A stretch of 54,696 nucleotides of DNA from Flavobacteriia bacterium (GTDB lineage: Bacteria > Bacteroidota > Bacteroidia > Flavobacteriales_D > Crocinitomicaceae), in assembly GCA_947455515.1 (NCBI GenBank), contig CANGOF010000005.1:1-54696 (forward strand), written 5' to 3'. Positions 46,123-54,696 of this stretch are shown here, in pieces. The notes beneath the pieces are model-generated. The model worked only from the letters and a program-made list of their open reading frames with translations, was not told the DNA's origin and did no database searches. Position numbers and translations under genes: made by a program. Numbering within the stretch: the first letter of the stretch is position 1; each line of letters starts with the position of its first letter.

Positions 46123-48804
46123 TTATTCTTCCTCCGGTGCATCAAACAAACTTGGTTGTACATCGTCGTCGTCCTCCTCTTTTTTATCTAAATCCCACTC
46201 TACAGTCAATGCTTCTTCAGCACTTTCACCTCCTTCTACAACAGCTGCAGCATCTTCAGGCCAAGGTTCACCCCCATCAATTTCGTGATTCAAGGTAATT
46301 TCCTTCACTTTGAATTTGGTAACCTGATTCCCTTGTGCTTTCAACCCTTTCACATCAATCATATCCGCGATGTTGAATACGTTATCTGGAAGGTTTTTCG
46401 TCTCTTTTAGTAATTTATTGAAAACTACACGCACTTCAGGACGGTAAGAAGTCGAAACAACATCTAAGAACGAACCTTCTGCTTCTGAAATAAAAGATAC
46501 TTTTTTGTCGGAAGTAACCTCGCATAAGAAACGTTTCACATAGTGCATTTCTTTTTCTGCGTCGTAATAAACGGCTGAGATTGGTCTACGAGGAATCCAT
46601 TTCTCGATATGCACCATATCTTCGTCAAAGTGATTCGCTAAATCGAAACTGGTCAATCGGTATTCTCCTGATTTGTATAGTGTAAGTATTCTATCGGAAC
46701 CTTTAAAAGAACCTAAGAACTTACCTCTTCCATCATCATTTAATCGTCCAACGATAACATCGTACCAAATTTTGCGTGCTGCTAAGGTAGATCCACCCAC
46801 TTCTTTTTGGGTGATTTTCTGAACAATCTCTTTCGTTACGCGGTTTCCTGAGGAAGTTCTGGATTTGATTAATAAATCTCCAAAATCGATGTCAAAACGC
46901 AAACGTTTTAAGTGTGGACGTGGACGTAACATCACCGTTACGACCTCTTTCTCTCCATTTGGATGTATCGAGAAGTATAATAATTTACTTCCTTTCACAC
47001 CACGTGTTAAATCATATTCTGTATCACGAGTAATTGAATTCACGTAAAAACGTTTCATCATCGCTGGTCCTCCAAGACCGTCTTGGTACATCATGTGGTA
47101 AATCGTACGCGTATCTCCTCGTTTCCAAACATCTGCATGAATGATACCTTTACCTACAAATTTCTTATCCGAAACCTTGGTAATCATCATTTTACCCGTA
47201 TTGAAGAAAACAATGATATCATCGATTTCCGAACAATCGTTTACTGCTTCTTTTTGTTTAAGACCCCAACCGATAAATCCTTCTTCCGGATCTACGTATA
47301 ATTTACGGTTAGCTATAATTACTTTCGAAGAAACAATGTTGTCAAATATTTTTATTTCCGTTTTACGATCTCTTCCATCACCAAAACGTTTTTTCAAGTC
47401 TTTGAAGTAATCAATCGCATAATCCGTCAAATTTGCCAACTTGTCCTTCACTTGTTCCATCTCCTCTTCCAACTTCACGATCGCTTCATCCGCTTTATCA
47501 CTGTCGAAACGCGTGATACGTATCATTTGAATTTGTGTCAACTTTTGTAAATCTTCTTCTACGATTTCGCGAATGAACATTTTTTTGAAAGGTTCGAAGC
47601 ATTTAAATAAATACTTGAATAATTCTTCTTTATTGGAATACTTCTTAAAGTCGATGTACATCTCTTCACGGATGAAAATCTTCTCCAAGGTTGAGAAATG
47701 CCACGCTTGCATCAATTCTTGTAAACGGATTTCTAATTCCCATTTTAGTAATTGAACCGTATTATCCGTATTGATACGTAAAATTTCACTTACTCCAATG
47801 AAACGTGGTTTATCTCCATCAATGATTGAAGCATTTGGAGAAATCGACACTTCACAATCCGTAAATGCATACAAGGCATCTAACGTTCTATCTGGAGAAA
47901 CTCCAGGTGCTAAGTGAATGTTAATTTCTGCGTTTGCAGAAGTATTATCTTCAATTTTACGAACTTTAATTTTTCCTTTATCGTTCGCTTTGATGATGGA
48001 TTCAATTAACGAACCAGTATTTGTACCAAAAGGAATTTCAGTGATCGTAAGTGTTTTATTGTCTAACTTCTTGATTTTAGCACGTACACGAACTTTACCA
48101 CCACGAAGTCCATCATTGTAGTTACTAAAGTCCGCCATACCACCCGTTAAGAAATCTGGAAAAATCTCTACTTTCTTTCCACGTAAATGCAGAATGGATT
48201 GATCAATTAATTCATTGAAGTTATGTGGTAAAATTTTACACGCCATACCAACTGCAATCCCTTCTGTTCCTTGCGCTAATAACAAAGGAAATTTTACAGG
48301 AAGTTGATCTGGTTCTTTATTTCTACCATCGTAACTGGATAACCAATTCGTTGTTTTTGGATTAAACACAACATGTGATGCAAATTTCGACAAACGTGCT
48401 TCAATGTAACGTGGAGCAGCAGCGCCATCTCCAGTTAATGTATTTCCCCAGTTTCCTTGACAATCGATCAAAATATCTTTTTGACCCAATTGTACCAACG
48501 CATCACCAATGGAAGCATCTCCGTGTGGGTGATACTTCATCGTATTACCAATGATGTTTGCAACCTTGTTATAACGACCATCATCCAACTCTTTCATCGA
48601 GTGCATGATACGACGTTGCACCGGTTTAAGTCCGTCGAATAATGCTGGTACAGCACGTTCCAAGATTACGTAAGAAGCATAATCTAAAAACCAATTTTCA
48701 TACAAACCATTCAGTGGGATAATGACATCATCCACCTTTGCTTTTTCAAAAGGATTAAATTCTCCTTCATTCGAATTTACGTCTTCAATTTCGTCTTCAG
48801 CCAT
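46123..48804 (-). CDS. parC: DNA topoisomerase IV subunit A (GyrA/ParC family)
   Basis: This is the DNA breakage-reunion subunit of a type IIA topoisomerase that decatenates chromosomes. The N-terminal domain includes LERAVPALFDGLKPVQRRIMHSM, KYHPHGDASIGDALV and the catalytic Tyr133 in AAAPRYIEARLS. A long coiled segment and beta-pinwheel-like C-terminal region follow, ending in an acidic tail (KKEEDDDDVQ). The 893-aa length and pairing with parE suit Bacteroidota topoisomerase IV rather than gyrase. It follows parE with a two-base gap on the same strand, a clear two-gene operon ending at the terminator at 46067-46099. Confidence 0.93.
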   Translation of the reverse strand: MAEDEIEDVNSNEGEFNPFEKAKVDDVIIPLNGLYENWFLDYASYVILERAVPALFDGLKPVQRRIMHSMKELDDGRYNKVANIIGNTMKYHPHGDASIGDALVQLGQKDILIDCQGNWGNTLTGDGAAAPRYIEARLSKFASHVVFNPKTTNWLSSYDGRNKEPDQLPVKFPLLLAQGTEGIAVGMACKILPHNFNELIDQSILHLRGKKVEIFPDFLTGGMADFSNYNDGLRGGKVRVRAKIKKLDNKTLTITEIPFGTNTGSLIESIIKANDKGKIKVRKIEDNTSANAEINIHLAPGVSPDRTLDALYAFTDCEVSISPNASIIDGDKPRFIGVSEILRINTDNTVQLLKWELEIRLQELMQAWHFSTLEKIFIREEMYIDFKKYSNKEELFKYLFKCFEPFKKMFIREIVEEDLQKLTQIQMIRITRFDSDKADEAIVKLEEEMEQVKDKLANLTDYAIDYFKDLKKRFGDGRDRKTEIKIFDNIVSSKVIIANRKLYVDPEEGFIGWGLKQKEAVNDCSEIDDIIVFFNTGKMMITKVSDKKFVGKGIIHADVWKRGDTRTIYHMMYQDGLGGPAMMKRFYVNSITRDTEYDLTRGVKGSKLLYFSIHPNGEKEVVTVMLRPRPHLKRLRFDIDFGDLLIKSRTSSGNRVTKEIVQKITQKEVGGSTLAARKIWYDVIVGRLNDDGRGKFLGSFKGSDRILTLYKSGEYRLTSFDLANHFDEDMVHIEKWIPRRPISAVYYDAEKEMHYVKRFLCEVTSDKKVSFISEAEGSFLDVVSTSYRPEVRVVFNKLLKETKNLPDNVFNIADMIDVKGLKAQGNQVTKFKVKEITLNHEIDGGEPWPEDAAAVVEGGESAEEALTVEWDLDKKEEDDDDVQPSLFDAPEEE

Positions 48805-48806
48805 AA

Positions 48807-50702
48807 TTATGATTCTATTTCTTCGACTTCGTCGTTACCTTCTAATTTATCTTTTGCAATTTCATCCTCCAAATCCTTCTCAACACGCAAGTTATCAATG
48901 ATAAAATCTTGTCGCTCTGGCGTGTTTTTCCCCATGTAATACGATAAAATTTCATCAATCGATGCTTCTTTGGAAAGGATTACAGGTTCCAAACGGATAT
49001 CTTCACCGATAAAGTGCTTGAACTCATCTGGTGAAATTTCCCCTAACCCTTTGAATCGGGTAATCTCTGGATTTTTCCCTAATTCATTGATTGCATTTCT
49101 ACGCTCTTCATCCGAATAACAATAGATCGTTTTCTTCTTATTTCGTACCCTGAATAAAGGCGTTTGCAATACATATACGTGGTTACGTTTCACCAAATCT
49201 GGGAAGAAACGTAAAAAGAATGTCAACAACAACAAACGGATGTGCATTCCATCGACATCGGCATCGGTTGCGATTACAATTTTGTTATAACGCAAGTTAT
49301 CCATATCTTCCTCGATGTCCAAGGCCGCTTGAATCAAGTTAAACTCTTCGTTTTCATACACCACTTTTTTTGTCAACCCAAAACAGTTCAATGGTTTACC
49401 ACGCAATGAGAAAACCGCTTGCGTATTTACATCTCGTGATTTCGTAATCGATCCACTCGCAGAATCTCCCTCGGTAATAAACAAAGTTGTTTCCTCGCGA
49501 CGTTCATCTTTCAAATCTGGGAAGTGAATACGGCAATCGCGTAATTTTTTATTGTGTAAACTCGATTTCTTCGCACGGTCACGTGCCAATTTACGAATAC
49601 CGGTCAATTCCTTACGTTCACGTTCCGACTGTTTGATTTTCTTCTCAATCGTCTCAGCAACCTCTGGATTACGGTGTAAGTAATTGTCTAATTTATCTTT
49701 TAAGAAATCATTGATAAATGAACGCATGGATTGTCCTCCTGGTTCAATTTCTTGTGATCCTAATTTAGTTTTTGTTTGTGATTCAAATACAGGTTCCACA
49801 ACCTTCACTGCTATGGCAGCAACGATCGACTGACGAATATCAGAGGCATCATAATTCTTGTTGTAAAAATCACGAATCACCTTAGCAATCGATTCTCTGA
49901 AAGCACTTTGATGCGTACCACCTTGGGTTGTATGTTGACCATTCACAAACGAATAGTAATCTTCACCGTAGGTCTTACCGTGCGTAAACGCCACCTCTAT
50001 GTCCTCCCCTTCCAAGTGAATAATTGGGTACAATGGGTCCCCATCCATGTTGTCTTCTAACAAATCTTTCAATCCATCTTTCGACTGAAATTTTTCTCCG
50101 TTGAAATAAATTGCTAAACCTCTGTTTAGGTAGCAATAATTCCAAAACATCTTAATCAAATAAGGTGCCTTGAAATTGTATTTTTTAAATATTTGTTCAT
50201 CCGGCCAAAACTCTACATACGTACCATTTTGTTCGTCTGTTTTTACCAATCCTTTTTCATCGACTAATTCACCACGTTCGAATGTAGCTTCTTTTTTCTC
50301 GCCATCACGCACAGAATACAACATGAATTTAGAACTCAATGCATTTACTGCCTTAGTTCCGACCCCATTCAAACCAACGGATTTCTTGAAGGCTTTGGAA
50401 TCGTATTTACCTCCCGTATTCATTTTCGAAACCACCTCTACTACTTTTCCCAACGGAATTCCACGACCGTAGTCTCGAACAGTCACTTTCCCATCCTTCA
50501 CTTTGATATCTACACGTTTTCCATTCCCCATCACAAATTCATCGATACAGTTATCGACAACCTCCTTCACCAAAATGTAAATACCATCATCTGCCGCAGC
50601 TCCATCTCCCAATTTTCCGATATACATCCCCGGACGCAAACGGATATGCTCTTTCCAATCTAACGATCGTATATTATCCTCTGTATATTGATTTTCAGCC
50701 AT
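48807..50702 (-). CDS. parE: DNA topoisomerase IV subunit B (GyrB/ParE family)
   Basis: This is the ATPase subunit of topoisomerase IV. The start at 50702 ([14 protein letters not shown]) is chosen because the conserved [11 protein letters not shown] follows closely; an in-frame start at 50753 would add 17 unrelated residues. Motifs: [11 protein letters not shown] with ATP-binding Glu/Asn, [31 protein letters not shown], the TOPRIM start EGDSASGS and [17 protein letters not shown]. Length ~631 aa. It lies two bases upstream of parC. The 144-base gap upstream (50703-50846), shared with the divergent FKBP gene, is AT-rich and I see no convincing promoter. Confidence 0.94.
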   Translation of the reverse strand: MAENQYTEDNIRSLDWKEHIRLRPGMYIGKLGDGAAADDGIYILVKEVVDNCIDEFVMGNGKRVDIKVKDGKVTVRDYGRGIPLGKVVEVVSKMNTGGKYDSKAFKKSVGLNGVGTKAVNALSSKFMLYSVRDGEKKEATFERGELVDEKGLVKTDEQNGTYVEFWPDEQIFKKYNFKAPYLIKMFWNYCYLNRGLAIYFNGEKFQSKDGLKDLLEDNMDGDPLYPIIHLEGEDIEVAFTHGKTYGEDYYSFVNGQHTTQGGTHQSAFRESIAKVIRDFYNKNYDASDIRQSIVAAIAVKVVEPVFESQTKTKLGSQEIEPGGQSMRSFINDFLKDKLDNYLHRNPEVAETIEKKIKQSERERKELTGIRKLARDRAKKSSLHNKKLRDCRIHFPDLKDERREETTLFITEGDSASGSITKSRDVNTQAVFSLRGKPLNCFGLTKKVVYENEEFNLIQAALDIEEDMDNLRYNKIVIATDADVDGMHIRLLLLTFFLRFFPDLVKRNHVYVLQTPLFRVRNKKKTIYCYSDEERRNAINELGKNPEITRFKGLGEISPDEFKHFIGEDIRLEPVILSKEASIDEILSYYMGKNTPERQDFIIDNLRVEKDLEDEIAKDKLEGNDEVEEIES

Positions 50703-50846
50703 TATTTTATTATAATTTACGCTAACAAACAAAATTACATTTAGAACTGCCATTCAAAACGTTACTTTTCAATACTTTTACACGTCTAATCGTTAATTAC
50801 TAAGCATTTTATTATTAATTTTCGGTTTTAAATAAAAAATCAAATT

Positions 50847-51326
50847 ATGAAATTTCAATCCCTCTTCAAAGCTTCCATCTTAACTTTTTTTTCTTTGTGC
50901 ATTTTGGCTATGAGTTTTTTTTCCTGTAAAAAAACTTCCACGGCAGAACAAGACAAAAAGGACGACGATTCCATAATAAGCTACCTGAATCAACATTCAA
51001 TTAAGGCAACTAAAACTTCCTCAGGATTATACTACACTATCGATCAAGAAGGTGCAGGTATGCAATGTACAGCGAATCAAACCGTACTCATGAAATATAA
51101 AGGATACCTACTTGACGGGACAGTATTTGACGAAAACAAAACAGGGGCTACTTTACAAATATCGAATACTATCCAAGGATGGCAAGAAGGTATTCCAAAA
51201 TTCAAAGTTGGCGGTAAAGGAAAATTATTTATCCCTTCTAAATTGGGGTATGGCACGGAAGCAACTGGAAACATACCAGCAAACTCGGTGTTGATATTTG
51301 AAGTGGAGGTGATTGAGATTAAATAG
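50847..51326 (+). CDS. FKBP-type peptidyl-prolyl isomerase lipoprotein
   Basis: This is an exported 159-aa proline isomerase that helps fold envelope proteins. Residues 1-27 form a lipoprotein signal peptide with lipobox SFFSC. A short charged linker is followed by one FKBP domain: MKYKGYLLDGTVFDENK, IQGWQEGIPKFKVGGKGKLFIPS, LGYGTEATGNIPANSVLIFEVEV, which include the usual active-site aromatic and Phe-Asp residues. It is divergent from parE. Probable location is the periplasmic side of the outer membrane. Confidence 0.93.
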   Translation: MKFQSLFKASILTFFSLCILAMSFFSCKKTSTAEQDKKDDDSIISYLNQHSIKATKTSSGLYYTIDQEGAGMQCTANQTVLMKYKGYLLDGTVFDENKTGATLQISNTIQGWQEGIPKFKVGGKGKLFIPSKLGYGTEATGNIPANSVLIFEVEVIEIK

Positions 51327-51412
51327 GAGCCCCTCTAAATTGCTTTTTATCGTTCAAAATCAAAATTAATCTCCTAATAGTTATATTTATACTTTTACAA
51401 AAAAATAAAACC

Positions 51413-51667
51413 ATGCGCGTATTAGCAGAAATACCTCATCCAAAATATAAAATTCAGATTTTCAACTACAACAGTAAATACATGGTGAAAGTTGAATTGG
51501 ATCAATACGAACAAATCTTTAAAATCAGTGAAATGGATGTTTTCGGAATCGAAGATGTTCAGGCAATGATAACCGATGAATTGTTAGACAATTCTTTTAA
51601 CCGCTTTTTGAGCATGCGTGAAGATTGGTCTAAAGCCTTTGCAAATAAAAACAACAACTCAAAATAA
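51413..51667 (+). CDS. Small conserved hypothetical protein
   Basis: I do not recognise this 84-aa gene by name. It encodes a soluble, mixed alpha/beta protein without signal peptide or cysteines. The first half looks like a beta hairpin (HPKYKIQIFNYNSKYMVKVE) and the second half is helical (VQAMITDELLDNSFNRFLSM). A compact length, a plausible start and its place 10 bases before the OmpH-like lipoprotein gene argue that it is real. The leader 51327-51412 has TATATTTA-like boxes near 51380. No function can be proposed. Confidence 0.75.
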   Translation: MRVLAEIPHPKYKIQIFNYNSKYMVKVELDQYEQIFKISEMDVFGIEDVQAMITDELLDNSFNRFLSMREDWSKAFANKNNNSK

Positions 51668-51677
51668 TTAATACAAC

Positions 51678-52259
51678 ATGAAAAAATTAGTAACTATCTG
51701 TTTAAGTGCCCTATTACTTACTACTGCTTGTAGTGAAAAAACCGAAACAAAAAAAGTAGAAAACACGAAACCGAGTGTTCCAGTGATTCGTACCAACGGA
51801 TTAAAAATTGCGTATTACGATCAAGATAGTTTGAAATTACAGTACGAATACTTCGTGAAAATGGAGAAAATTTCCTTGAAAAAACAACAAACAATTCAAG
51901 CACAATTGATTAATAAAGAACGTGATTTACAAAATTATATTAATACCAACGAGCAATTAGTGCAACAAAAACAACTTTCAGACATGCAAATTCAAGAAGC
52001 ACAGATGGAAGTTCAAAGAAGAAATCAAGAGTTATACCAAATGCAACAAACTCAAGGTGCTAAATTGGAAAATGAAACAGTAACTTTACTAAACATGTTG
52101 GGAAAGAAAATCGAAGATGCTGGTAAAAAATACTGTGAAATGCATAAAATCGATATCCTTTTAGTTAAGTCACCAGGAAGTCAATACAACTACATCCACC
52201 CTTCTATGAATGTTACGAAAGAGTTTATTGCTTTTTTAAATCAGAATTACGGGAAGTGA
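51678..52259 (+). CDS. OmpH/Skp-family periplasmic chaperone lipoprotein
   Basis: This is a 193-aa exported protein. The lipoprotein signal ends at the lipobox LLTTAC (Cys at ~18). The first strand after the linker is KIAYYDQDSLKLQYEYF, typical of OmpH/Skp proteins. Residues ~65-140 form a long glutamine-rich coiled coil (the tentacle helices), then the chain returns with KIDILLVKSPG. Skp-like proteins hold unfolded outer-membrane proteins in the periplasm. The lipid anchor is common in Bacteroidota members. It forms a pair with the 84-aa gene. Confidence 0.88.
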   Translation: MKKLVTICLSALLLTTACSEKTETKKVENTKPSVPVIRTNGLKIAYYDQDSLKLQYEYFVKMEKISLKKQQTIQAQLINKERDLQNYINTNEQLVQQKQLSDMQIQEAQMEVQRRNQELYQMQQTQGAKLENETVTLLNMLGKKIEDAGKKYCEMHKIDILLVKSPGSQYNYIHPSMNVTKEFIAFLNQNYGK

Positions 52260-52266
52260 AAATTTG

Positions 52267-52285
52267 TCCTTCGACAAGCTCAGGA
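52267..52285. repeat. Fragment of a REP-like intergenic repeat
   Basis: TCCTTCGACAAGCTCAGGA lies just after the OmpH-like gene. The core CTTCGACAAGCTCAG is familiar from intergenic repeats of many bacterial genomes. Only one arm is present, so it is probably a remnant. The rest of the gap to 52392 is AT-rich, with no recognizable signal. Confidence 0.5.
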
Positions 52286-52392
52286 TTGATTTTTCAATGT
52301 GTAAATGTGTAAATTATGTACACAATACAGTTGAATAATTCTCATAAAACAACAAAATCTTATATGCCTTATATGGTTTAATACACTTCGAT

Positions 52393-52944
52393 ATGTTAAT
52401 CGCTCAACAAAAACTAAAAGAAAATATTGCTGAATACATACTGTACATGTATCAGATTGAAGATGTTATCCGTGCATATAACTTTGATTTAGAACGCATC
52501 ATGGATGAATATGTGCGTCAACAATTACCTGACACATCCTTTCACGCTACCTACAGACAATGGTATAAAGACTTAATCGCTCAAATGCATTCGCAAAAAA
52601 TTGAGAAAAAAGGACATTTGTACTTGATTCAAGAGGTAATGATAGAGCTCTCTTACTTACACAACACTTTGTTGAATATGGCAAACGATGTGAAGTATAA
52701 AGAATTATATGAACGTGCCATCGACGCCATTGAAGACTTCAAAGAAAAATCCAATTTAAAAGACAAAAACCACATCGAATTGGTGTTTCATGCGATGTAT
52801 ATGAAGTTATTGTTGCGTTTACAAAAGAAACAAATAAATACAGAATCTGAAGAAGCGTTTGATTCTATGCGAATTTTGATTGCTTACTTGTGTCGCGCGT
52901 ACCATCAAATGAAAAATGGGGAGTTGAATTTTTTTAATAATTAA
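52393..52944 (+). CDS. DUF4924 family protein
   Basis: This is a 183-aa, all-helical cytoplasmic protein. The opening LIAQQKLKENIAEYILYMYQIEDVIRAY is characteristic of the DUF4924 family, which is confined largely to Bacteroidota and has no known function. No signal peptide, membrane segment or catalytic motif is visible. It ends two bases before the TTG start of the AlkB-like gene, so the two may be cotranscribed. Confidence 0.85.
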   Translation: MLIAQQKLKENIAEYILYMYQIEDVIRAYNFDLERIMDEYVRQQLPDTSFHATYRQWYKDLIAQMHSQKIEKKGHLYLIQEVMIELSYLHNTLLNMANDVKYKELYERAIDAIEDFKEKSNLKDKNHIELVFHAMYMKLLLRLQKKQINTESEEAFDSMRILIAYLCRAYHQMKNGELNFFNN

Positions 52945-52946
52945 TA

Positions 52947-53576
52947 TTGGAAAAGATTAATTCTCCTCGGAGTGGGTTTAAACCCACACCGAGGAGAAAC
53001 ACTCCAAACCTCCTTCCTCAAGACGGATTCACAAATTACATTCCTAATTTCATTAAGGATAACTATTCATCGTACCTCAATCAATTATTAAATGAGATAG
53101 CTTGGAAAAACGATGAACTAAAATTATACGGTAAAAAGATCATCACAAAACGTCAAGTCGCTTTTGAAGGAGACGAACATATCGCTTATACGTATTCAAA
53201 ACAAGAGAAAATTGCAAGTCCTTGGTCGGATGTTGTATTGGAACTCAAACAGAAATTAGAACAAGAATTACAAACACAATTCAATGGGTGTTTGTTAAAC
53301 CTTTATGATGCTGGAGAAATTGGGATGGCTTGGCACAGCGACAACGAACCAGAATTAGAATCAGAAGGAATCATTGCTTCGCTTAGTTTTGGTGCAACAC
53401 GAACGTTTCAACTCAAAAACAAACAAACCGGTGAAAAAATAGACGTAAAATTGGAAAATGGATCATTAGTAGTAATGGATATGCATTCTCAAAAACATTG
53501 GATGCACCAACTAAAAAAAGAACCAAAAATTAAAGAGCCACGCATTAATTTGACTTTTCGGCAATTAAAAAAATAA
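52947..53576 (+). CDS. AlkB-like 2OG-Fe(II) dioxygenase
   Basis: This is an oxidative DNA/RNA dealkylation-type enzyme using 2-oxoglutarate and Fe(II), 209 aa. Iron ligands are His and Asp in MAWHSDNE and the distal His in MDMHSQKHW or the adjacent WMHQ. The 2OG-binding RINLTFR closes the domain. NLLPQDGF and KKIITKRQVAFEGDE are typical AlkB-like features. The only start found is TTG 52947, two bases after the DUF4924 stop. About 13 residues near the N-terminus are encoded by a palindromic repeat (52961-52998), so the original start may have been altered by insertion. Confidence 0.88.
   Translation: MEKINSPRSGFKPTPRRNTPNLLPQDGFTNYIPNFIKDNYSSYLNQLLNEIAWKNDELKLYGKKIITKRQVAFEGDEHIAYTYSKQEKIASPWSDVVLELKQKLEQELQTQFNGCLLNLYDAGEIGMAWHSDNEPELESEGIIASLSFGATRTFQLKNKQTGEKIDVKLENGSLVVMDMHSQKHWMHQLKKEPKIKEPRINLTFRQLKK
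52961..52998. repeat. Palindromic repeat inside the AlkB-like gene's 5' end
   Basis: A 38-bp palindrome with a single symmetric mismatch: TTCTCCTCGG, A, GTGGGTTT, then the inverse order. It is translated as part of the N-terminus. A relative lies at 53575-53613, straight after the same gene. Confidence 0.88.
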
Positions 53577-53613
53577 ACTCCTCGGTGGGTTAAAACCCAC
53601 ACCGATGAGTTTG
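53575..53613. repeat. Second copy of the palindromic repeat family
   Basis: AAACTCCTCGGTGGGTT, AA, then AACCCACACCGATGAGTTT form an imperfect hairpin sharing the CTCCTCGG and ACCCACACCGA cores with 52961-52998. It begins within the stop codon of the AlkB-like gene and could serve as its transcript end. The remaining gap to 53708 shows nothing more. Confidence 0.82.
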
Positions 53614-53708
53614 AACACTAATAATCATTTCTACTTTATGAAATTATTACAATTAATCACTAATTTCAGCCAAAAATAATCCATAACCCATAATTCATAA
53701 TTTCTAAC

Positions 53709-54696
53709 ATGTTGCGTCGTAATTTTCTTTCTCGTCTAGGATTAGGGTTTGCCGCCTTAGGTCTCCCATCCATTACGTTTAGTCAACAAAAACAAACTGA
53801 AACTATTCCACCAATGAATCCAATAAAATCTATAAAAGCCCTAGGTTTCCAATGGGAAACTGCTGACCCTTTTTTATTCTGTGTACACCACGAGGATTTC
53901 TTTCCGAAAGGTAACGACCAAATGGGACCAACAACTTCCATGGAAGGTCGACACATGGGAAGTGATTTTATCATCAAAGATGGGTTCCGTATGTATCACG
54001 GTCAGACTGTTCCTGGATTTCCGGGTCACCCACACCGCGGATTTGAAACGATTACGGTAGTTCGCAAAGGTTTGGTAGATCATGCCGACTCGATGGGCGC
54101 AGCTGGTCGCTATGGTGACGGCGATGTACAATGGATGACTGCAGGAAAAGGGGTACAACATTCTGAAATGTTCCCCTTAGTACATAAAGACAAAGAGAAT
54201 CCGATGGAATTGTTTCAAATTTGGTTAAATCTTCCCAAAAAGAATAAGATGGTGGAACCTCACTTCAAAATGTTGTGGAATGACACCATTCCTACCCTTT
54301 CACATACAGATGCTAAAAATAAAACTACCTTAGTTGAAATCATTGCTGGATCAATTGGTAATACAAAAGCTTCAACACCACCTCCAAACTCTTGGGCAGC
54401 TGACCCAACGAACGAAGTGGCTGTTTGGAACATTAAAATTGAAGCGGGTGGTTCTTGGACTTTACCAAAAGCATCGGAAGGAATTAACCGAACAATCTAT
54501 TTTTACGAGGGTGACACACTAACCGTAGCAGGAACTCTTGTGAATCGTTACAATGCTGTGGAAGTTGATTCGACGTTCGAACTCACATTATTATCTGGAA
54601 ACCTTGAAGCGAGTGTTTTAGTACTCCAAGGTCGGCCAATCAACGAACCCGTGATTCAATACGGTCCATTTGTAATGAATACCAAAGAAGAAATCC
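53709..54696 (+). CDS. Pirin family protein with Tat-type signal (3' truncated)
   Basis: The reading frame is open from the ATG at 53709 to the window end (329 codons). The N-terminus RRNFLSRLGLGFAALGLPS looks like a twin-arginine signal peptide, unusual because most pirins are cytoplasmic. The bicupin N-domain has the pirin metal-site motifs GHPHRGFETITVV and GVQHSEMF, with histidines and glutamate as candidate ligands, then LFQIWLNLPKKNK. The C-terminal cupin starts near residue 210 and continues off the end. Some pirins have quercetinase activity; the role here is unknown. Confidence 0.88.
   Translation, partial: MLRRNFLSRLGLGFAALGLPSITFSQQKQTETIPPMNPIKSIKALGFQWETADPFLFCVHHEDFFPKGNDQMGPTTSMEGRHMGSDFIIKDGFRMYHGQTVPGFPGHPHRGFETITVVRKGLVDHADSMGAAGRYGDGDVQWMTAGKGVQHSEMFPLVHKDKENPMELFQIWLNLPKKNKMVEPHFKMLWNDTIPTLSHTDAKNKTTLVEIIAGSIGNTKASTPPPNSWAADPTNEVAVWNIKIEAGGSWTLPKASEGINRTIYFYEGDTLTVAGTLVNRYNAVEVDSTFELTLLSGNLEASVLVLQGRPINEPVIQYGPFVMNTKEEI

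Noticed and set aside
50703-50753. Longer start for topoisomerase IV subunit B
   Set aside because: The extra 17 residues are hydrophobic and unlike ParE, while the ATG at 50702 gives the normal N-terminus.

Overview
The window looks like chromosomal DNA of a member of the Bacteroidota, most likely the order Flavobacteriales. The evidence is AT-rich sequence, two secreted proteins ending in different type IX secretion (T9SS) sorting domains (type A at 17693-25096; the gliding-motility-associated type B at 38556-42272), a TTG/TANNTTTG-type promoter before sucD, a DUF4924 protein, and lipoproteins plus a polysaccharide export apparatus of Bacteroidota style. I cannot name the genus. No rRNA, tRNA or CRISPR array was seen. 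No gene-free stretch exceeds 300 bases.

Layout: 1-972 is the 3' end of uvrA, followed by an acyltransferase and a fatty acid hydroxylase/sterol desaturase-type gene. 3015-5495 holds a soluble hybrid histidine kinase with an HNOBA-like sensor and a lone receiver protein. 5495-17439 is a compact, mostly overlapping operon for a Wzx/Wzy-type surface polysaccharide: export lipoprotein, Wzc-like co-polymerase with a ruined kinase site, flippase, glycosyltransferases, polymerase/ligase, a three-domain kinase/nucleotidyltransferase/TMPK-like fusion, and a hexapeptide acyltransferase. 17693-25096 encodes a 2467-residue secreted protein of 18 tandem 91-residue repeats plus a LamG domain. The polysaccharide theme resumes at 25275-27583 with a DUF1972 glycosyltransferase and the WecA/MraY-type initiating transferase. 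Together these could build and decorate the cell surface or extracellular matrix.

27590-38344 is mainly housekeeping: ung, hemE, an OmpA-type protein, an Smr protein, yaaA, a frameshifted transglutaminase-like gene, a glycosyltransferase disrupted in frame by a palindromic repeat, a DEAD-box helicase, a class IV aminotransferase, a rhomboid protease, rpe and sucD. 38556-42272 is a large T9SS type B surface protein, convergent with bioA. 46123-50702 encodes both topoisomerase IV subunits. 50847-54696 holds an FKBP lipoprotein, a small conserved protein, an OmpH/Skp-like lipoprotein, DUF4924, an AlkB-like dioxygenase and a pirin truncated by the window end.

The most unusual structure is at 44376-46040. 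A PF01637/DUF234-type ATPase-nuclease gene is bracketed by three inverted-repeat modules of identical geometry (17-bp arm, 16-bp spacer, 17-bp arm, 50 bp each). One overlaps its stop codon, one lies just before its start, and one lies further upstream. I suggest a self-regulated or mobile single-gene element. Two further palindromic repeat families have entered coding sequences in frame, in the glycosyltransferase at 32617-33915 and the AlkB-like gene at 52947-53576.
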